Assembly: GCA_030606465.1 (NCBI GenBank)
Contig: JAUWGL010000046.1
Span: forward strand, 1 to 6,876
DNA length: 6,876 nucleotides
Direction of reading: 5' to 3'
DNA from: Thermoplasmata archaeon
Lineage (GTDB): Archaea > Thermoplasmatota > E2 > DHVEG-1
Shown: one piece after another, positions 5,481 to 6,876 of the stretch
Numbering within the stretch: position 1 is the first letter of the stretch
Layout of the letters: each line of letters opens with the position of its first letter
Notes under the pieces: generated by a model
Told to the model about the DNA's origin: nothing
What the model saw: only the letters and a program-made list of their open reading frames with translations
Databases searched by the model: none
Translations under genes and position numbers: made by a program

Positions 5481-5936
5481 TTATTCTTGTAACCACCCTT
5501 CATCAATTTTTTTGTATTTTGAGATTTCTTCAGTTTTAAACCAAAGGTTAATTTCAAATTTTGCAGTATCTGGACCATCAGAACCATGAACAATATTACG
5601 ACCTATAAACTGCCCGAAATCACCACGAATAGTTCCCAACGCAGCCTTCTGAGGATCTGTCTCACCCATCATCCCTCTAACCATGTTTATAACATTTTCT
5701 CCTTCTAAAACCATAGCAACAACAGGCGAAGATATAATATACTTCACAGTTGGCTCAAAAAAAGATTTACCCCTATGAATACCGTAATGTTTCTCAGCAA
5801 GTTTCGTATCAACAGAAATCATTTTCATAGCAACAAGTTTAATACCTTTTTTTTCAAAACGGCTTATAATCTCTCCAGTAAGACCTCTTTGTACTGCATC
5901 AGGTTTTATCATAACAAATGTTCTTTCTTTAGACAT
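5481..5936 (-). CDS. ndk: Nucleoside diphosphate kinase
   Basis: This enzyme transfers the gamma-phosphate of ATP to other NDPs through a phosphohistidine, balancing cytoplasmic NTP and dNTP pools. At 151 residues it has the full family length. The signature NIVHGSD contains the phosphorylated histidine H117. Other active-site residues are present: K11 in MIKPDAVQRG, Y51, R87, R104 and N114. The C-terminus, with W131 and ending in GWLQE, is complete. The ATG at 5936 is supported by GGTGA (complement of 5946-5950) nine bases upstream. The gene lies 66 bases after the CPBP protease gene and has its own promoter candidates, but readthrough from that gene is possible because no strong U-tract follows it. 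The flanks do not show the ribosomal-protein neighbours (L24e, S28e) common in many archaea. Confidence 0.97.
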   Translation of the reverse strand: MSKERTFVMIKPDAVQRGLTGEIISRFEKKGIKLVAMKMISVDTKLAEKHYGIHRGKSFFEPTVKYIISSPVVAMVLEGENVINMVRGMMGETDPQKAALGTIRGDFGQFIGRNIVHGSDGPDTAKFEINLWFKTEEISKYKKIDEGWLQE

Positions 5937-5958
5937 AAATTTGTTTCACCATGTTACT

Positions 5959-5980
5959 TTTTTAAATAGTGGGATATACA
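5959..5980 (-). promoter_or_regulatory. Candidate promoter of ndk
   Basis: Two TATA-like boxes occur on the minus strand. TTGTATATCC (complement around 5972-5981) would start transcription near 5951 and keep the GGTGA site in a short leader. TATTTAAAAAA (complement around 5959-5968) would start it almost at the ATG. The first fits the ribosome site better. Confidence 0.35.
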
Positions 5981-6002
5981 AATCCTTTAAAGAATTAACG
6001 CC

Positions 6003-6761
6003 TCACATTAAAGATTTAGCTAGAATATACAAAATAAAACTCGTTACATTAAATGTAGTATGAGCAATTATCGCAGAATAAAGGTTTTTTGTTTTAACAA
6101 CGATACATCCAAGGACAACTCCCATCATAATTATAGAAACAACAAGATATGGCTTACTATAAGACATATGAGCCAAGCCAAATAACACCGCAGTTGATAC
6201 AATAGCTATATAATCTCCACCAAAAGATCTTATTTTGTCAAAAAGAAAACCTCTGAAGAATATTTCCTCAGCCATTGGTTGAACAGCCAATATTATCAGT
6301 ATTGATACAGGAGAAAAATAAGTTTCAATATCTTGAATATTACCAAGTTCTTCAGAATGCACGCCTAGCATTATTAATATTATCTCAAATACAAAAACTA
6401 ATGCAAACATTAATACTGCTGCTAGTACACCCCATAAAAAAGCCATGTTAAAGCCTTTTAATTTTAGTTTTAAACGTGATAAAATCTCTTTGAAATTACA
6501 TTCATTTACCATTAAATACCATAACATTGGGAAAAAAACCATTAAAACAATTACAAATGATAGTTGTACAACTAATAGAGTTATTTCAAAAATTAATTTT
6601 GCATTACTAGAAAGATCTTGAATTTCTTGAGTATCTACAGATTCTGCTGATGGAAACACTTCGAAAAAAGAAAGTATAGGTACGATGATAATAACAAAAA
6701 AACTTGCTATAATCATTAGAAGTGCAAGGATATGTAATGGTTTTTTGATATTGAAATCCAT
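6003..6761 (-). CDS. CPBP-family (Rce1/Abi-like) intramembrane metalloprotease
   Basis: The 252 residues form a multi-pass membrane protein with all three CPBP motifs: EExxxR as AEEIFFRGF (E165, E166, R170), FxxxH as FGLAH (F194, H198) and HxxxN as HTTFN (H234, N238). In Rce1-type enzymes the Glu and His residues form the catalytic site inside the membrane. Hydrophobic segments lie at about 11-33, 58-84, 106-132, 150-164, 184-199, 204-223 and 227-247. The eukaryotic members cleave CAAX tails; bacterial and archaeal members have varied roles, including bacteriocin self-immunity, and this one's substrate is unknown. The ATG at 6761 has no Shine-Dalgarno but lies about 27 bases from a TATA-like box, so the message may be leaderless. 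It ends in TGA, showing that TGA acts as a stop elsewhere in this window. Confidence 0.9.
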   Translation of the reverse strand: MDFNIKKPLHILALLMIIASFFVIIIVPILSFFEVFPSAESVDTQEIQDLSSNAKLIFEITLLVVQLSFVIVLMVFFPMLWYLMVNECNFKEILSRLKLKLKGFNMAFLWGVLAAVLMFALVFVFEIILIMLGVHSEELGNIQDIETYFSPVSILIILAVQPMAEEIFFRGFLFDKIRSFGGDYIAIVSTAVLFGLAHMSYSKPYLVVSIIMMGVVLGCIVVKTKNLYSAIIAHTTFNVTSFILYILAKSLM

Positions 6762-6783
6762 GAAGCATGGTAATATCTATTAA

Positions 6784-6793
6784 TATCATAAAA
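6784..6793 (-). promoter_or_regulatory. Candidate TATA box of the CPBP protease gene
   Basis: The minus strand reads TTTTATGATA, centred about 27 bases upstream of the ATG at 6761. That spacing predicts a leaderless transcript, which agrees with the missing Shine-Dalgarno. The surrounding AT-richness keeps confidence low. Confidence 0.3.
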
Positions 6794-6875
6794 CTTTGTG
6801 AACTACCACAACCAAATCAGATGTATTTGAAAATGGACTTCTTGACGAATAAGTTAAATAATGGGTTATGTTACC
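6786..6875 (-). other. Possible C-terminal end of a further leftward gene
   Basis: One minus-strand frame is open from the window edge for 29 codons to a TGA at 6788-6786 and would end SDLVVVVHKVL. The other two minus frames have stops at once near the edge. This may be the tail of a gene entering from the right, 24 bases before the CPBP protease start, but 29 codons are too few to judge. The plus strand also has a short open frame from an ATG at about 6831 without a ribosome site. Nothing else is seen between 6762 and 6876. Confidence 0.22.
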
Positions 6876-6876
6876 A

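Noticed and set aside
5940..6005. Reassigned TGA code or readthrough, because the CPBP gene's TGA is followed by 18 more open codons
   Set aside because: The CPBP protein is complete at the TGA, the extension runs through the ndk promoter region, and Trp is encoded by TGG throughout.
1..6876. tRNA, rRNA, CRISPR array, insertion sequence or prophage
   Set aside because: No tRNA-like stems, no regularly spaced repeats, no transposase motifs and no terminal inverted repeats were seen.

Overview
The window looks like a piece of an archaeal, probably euryarchaeal, chromosome. It is AT-rich throughout. It carries a YchF/Ygr210-type GTPase with the archaeal cysteine-rich insert, and an archaeal-type TatD-like hydrolase whose opening residues and GEIGRP motif match that group. 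TATA-like boxes lie about 27-29 bases upstream of two starts that have no Shine-Dalgarno (SD) sequence, which suggests leaderless mRNAs. Other starts have clear GGAGG or GGTGA-type SDs. The E/K-rich membrane proteins and a CPxC...CPxC zinc ribbon remind me of Thermoplasmata-related sediment archaea, but that placement is a guess.

Layout: bases 1-366 (minus) are the N-terminal part of a TatD-like metallohydrolase cut by the window edge. Bases 462-821 (minus) encode a small basic two-helix membrane protein. A divergent regulatory region (822-1056) contains a TATA box between two near-identical 14-base direct repeats. Rightward from it runs a tight cluster: a four-helix membrane protein with a glycosylatable, Cys-containing outer loop (1057-1875), a second four-helix protein overlapping it by one base (1875-2693), and an acidic zinc-ribbon protein (2694-3254). 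The third is in the same frame as the second and separated from it only by one TGA. The rest is leftward: a CPBP-family membrane protease (6003-6761), nucleoside diphosphate kinase (5481-5936), a bactofilin-like beta-helix protein (4494-5417) and the YchF-like GTPase (3281-4486), the last two closely coupled.

The conserved genes are housekeeping: nucleotide balance, a ribosome-associated-type GTPase, and membrane proteolysis or envelope functions. The unusual part is the rightward membrane-protein cluster. Its two tetraspan proteins share a Pro-Trp motif at the outer end of helix 1, and the second, joined across the TGA, would have a very long acidic cytoplasmic tail ending in a zinc ribbon. 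I do not recognise this cassette. It is the best candidate for something undescribed.
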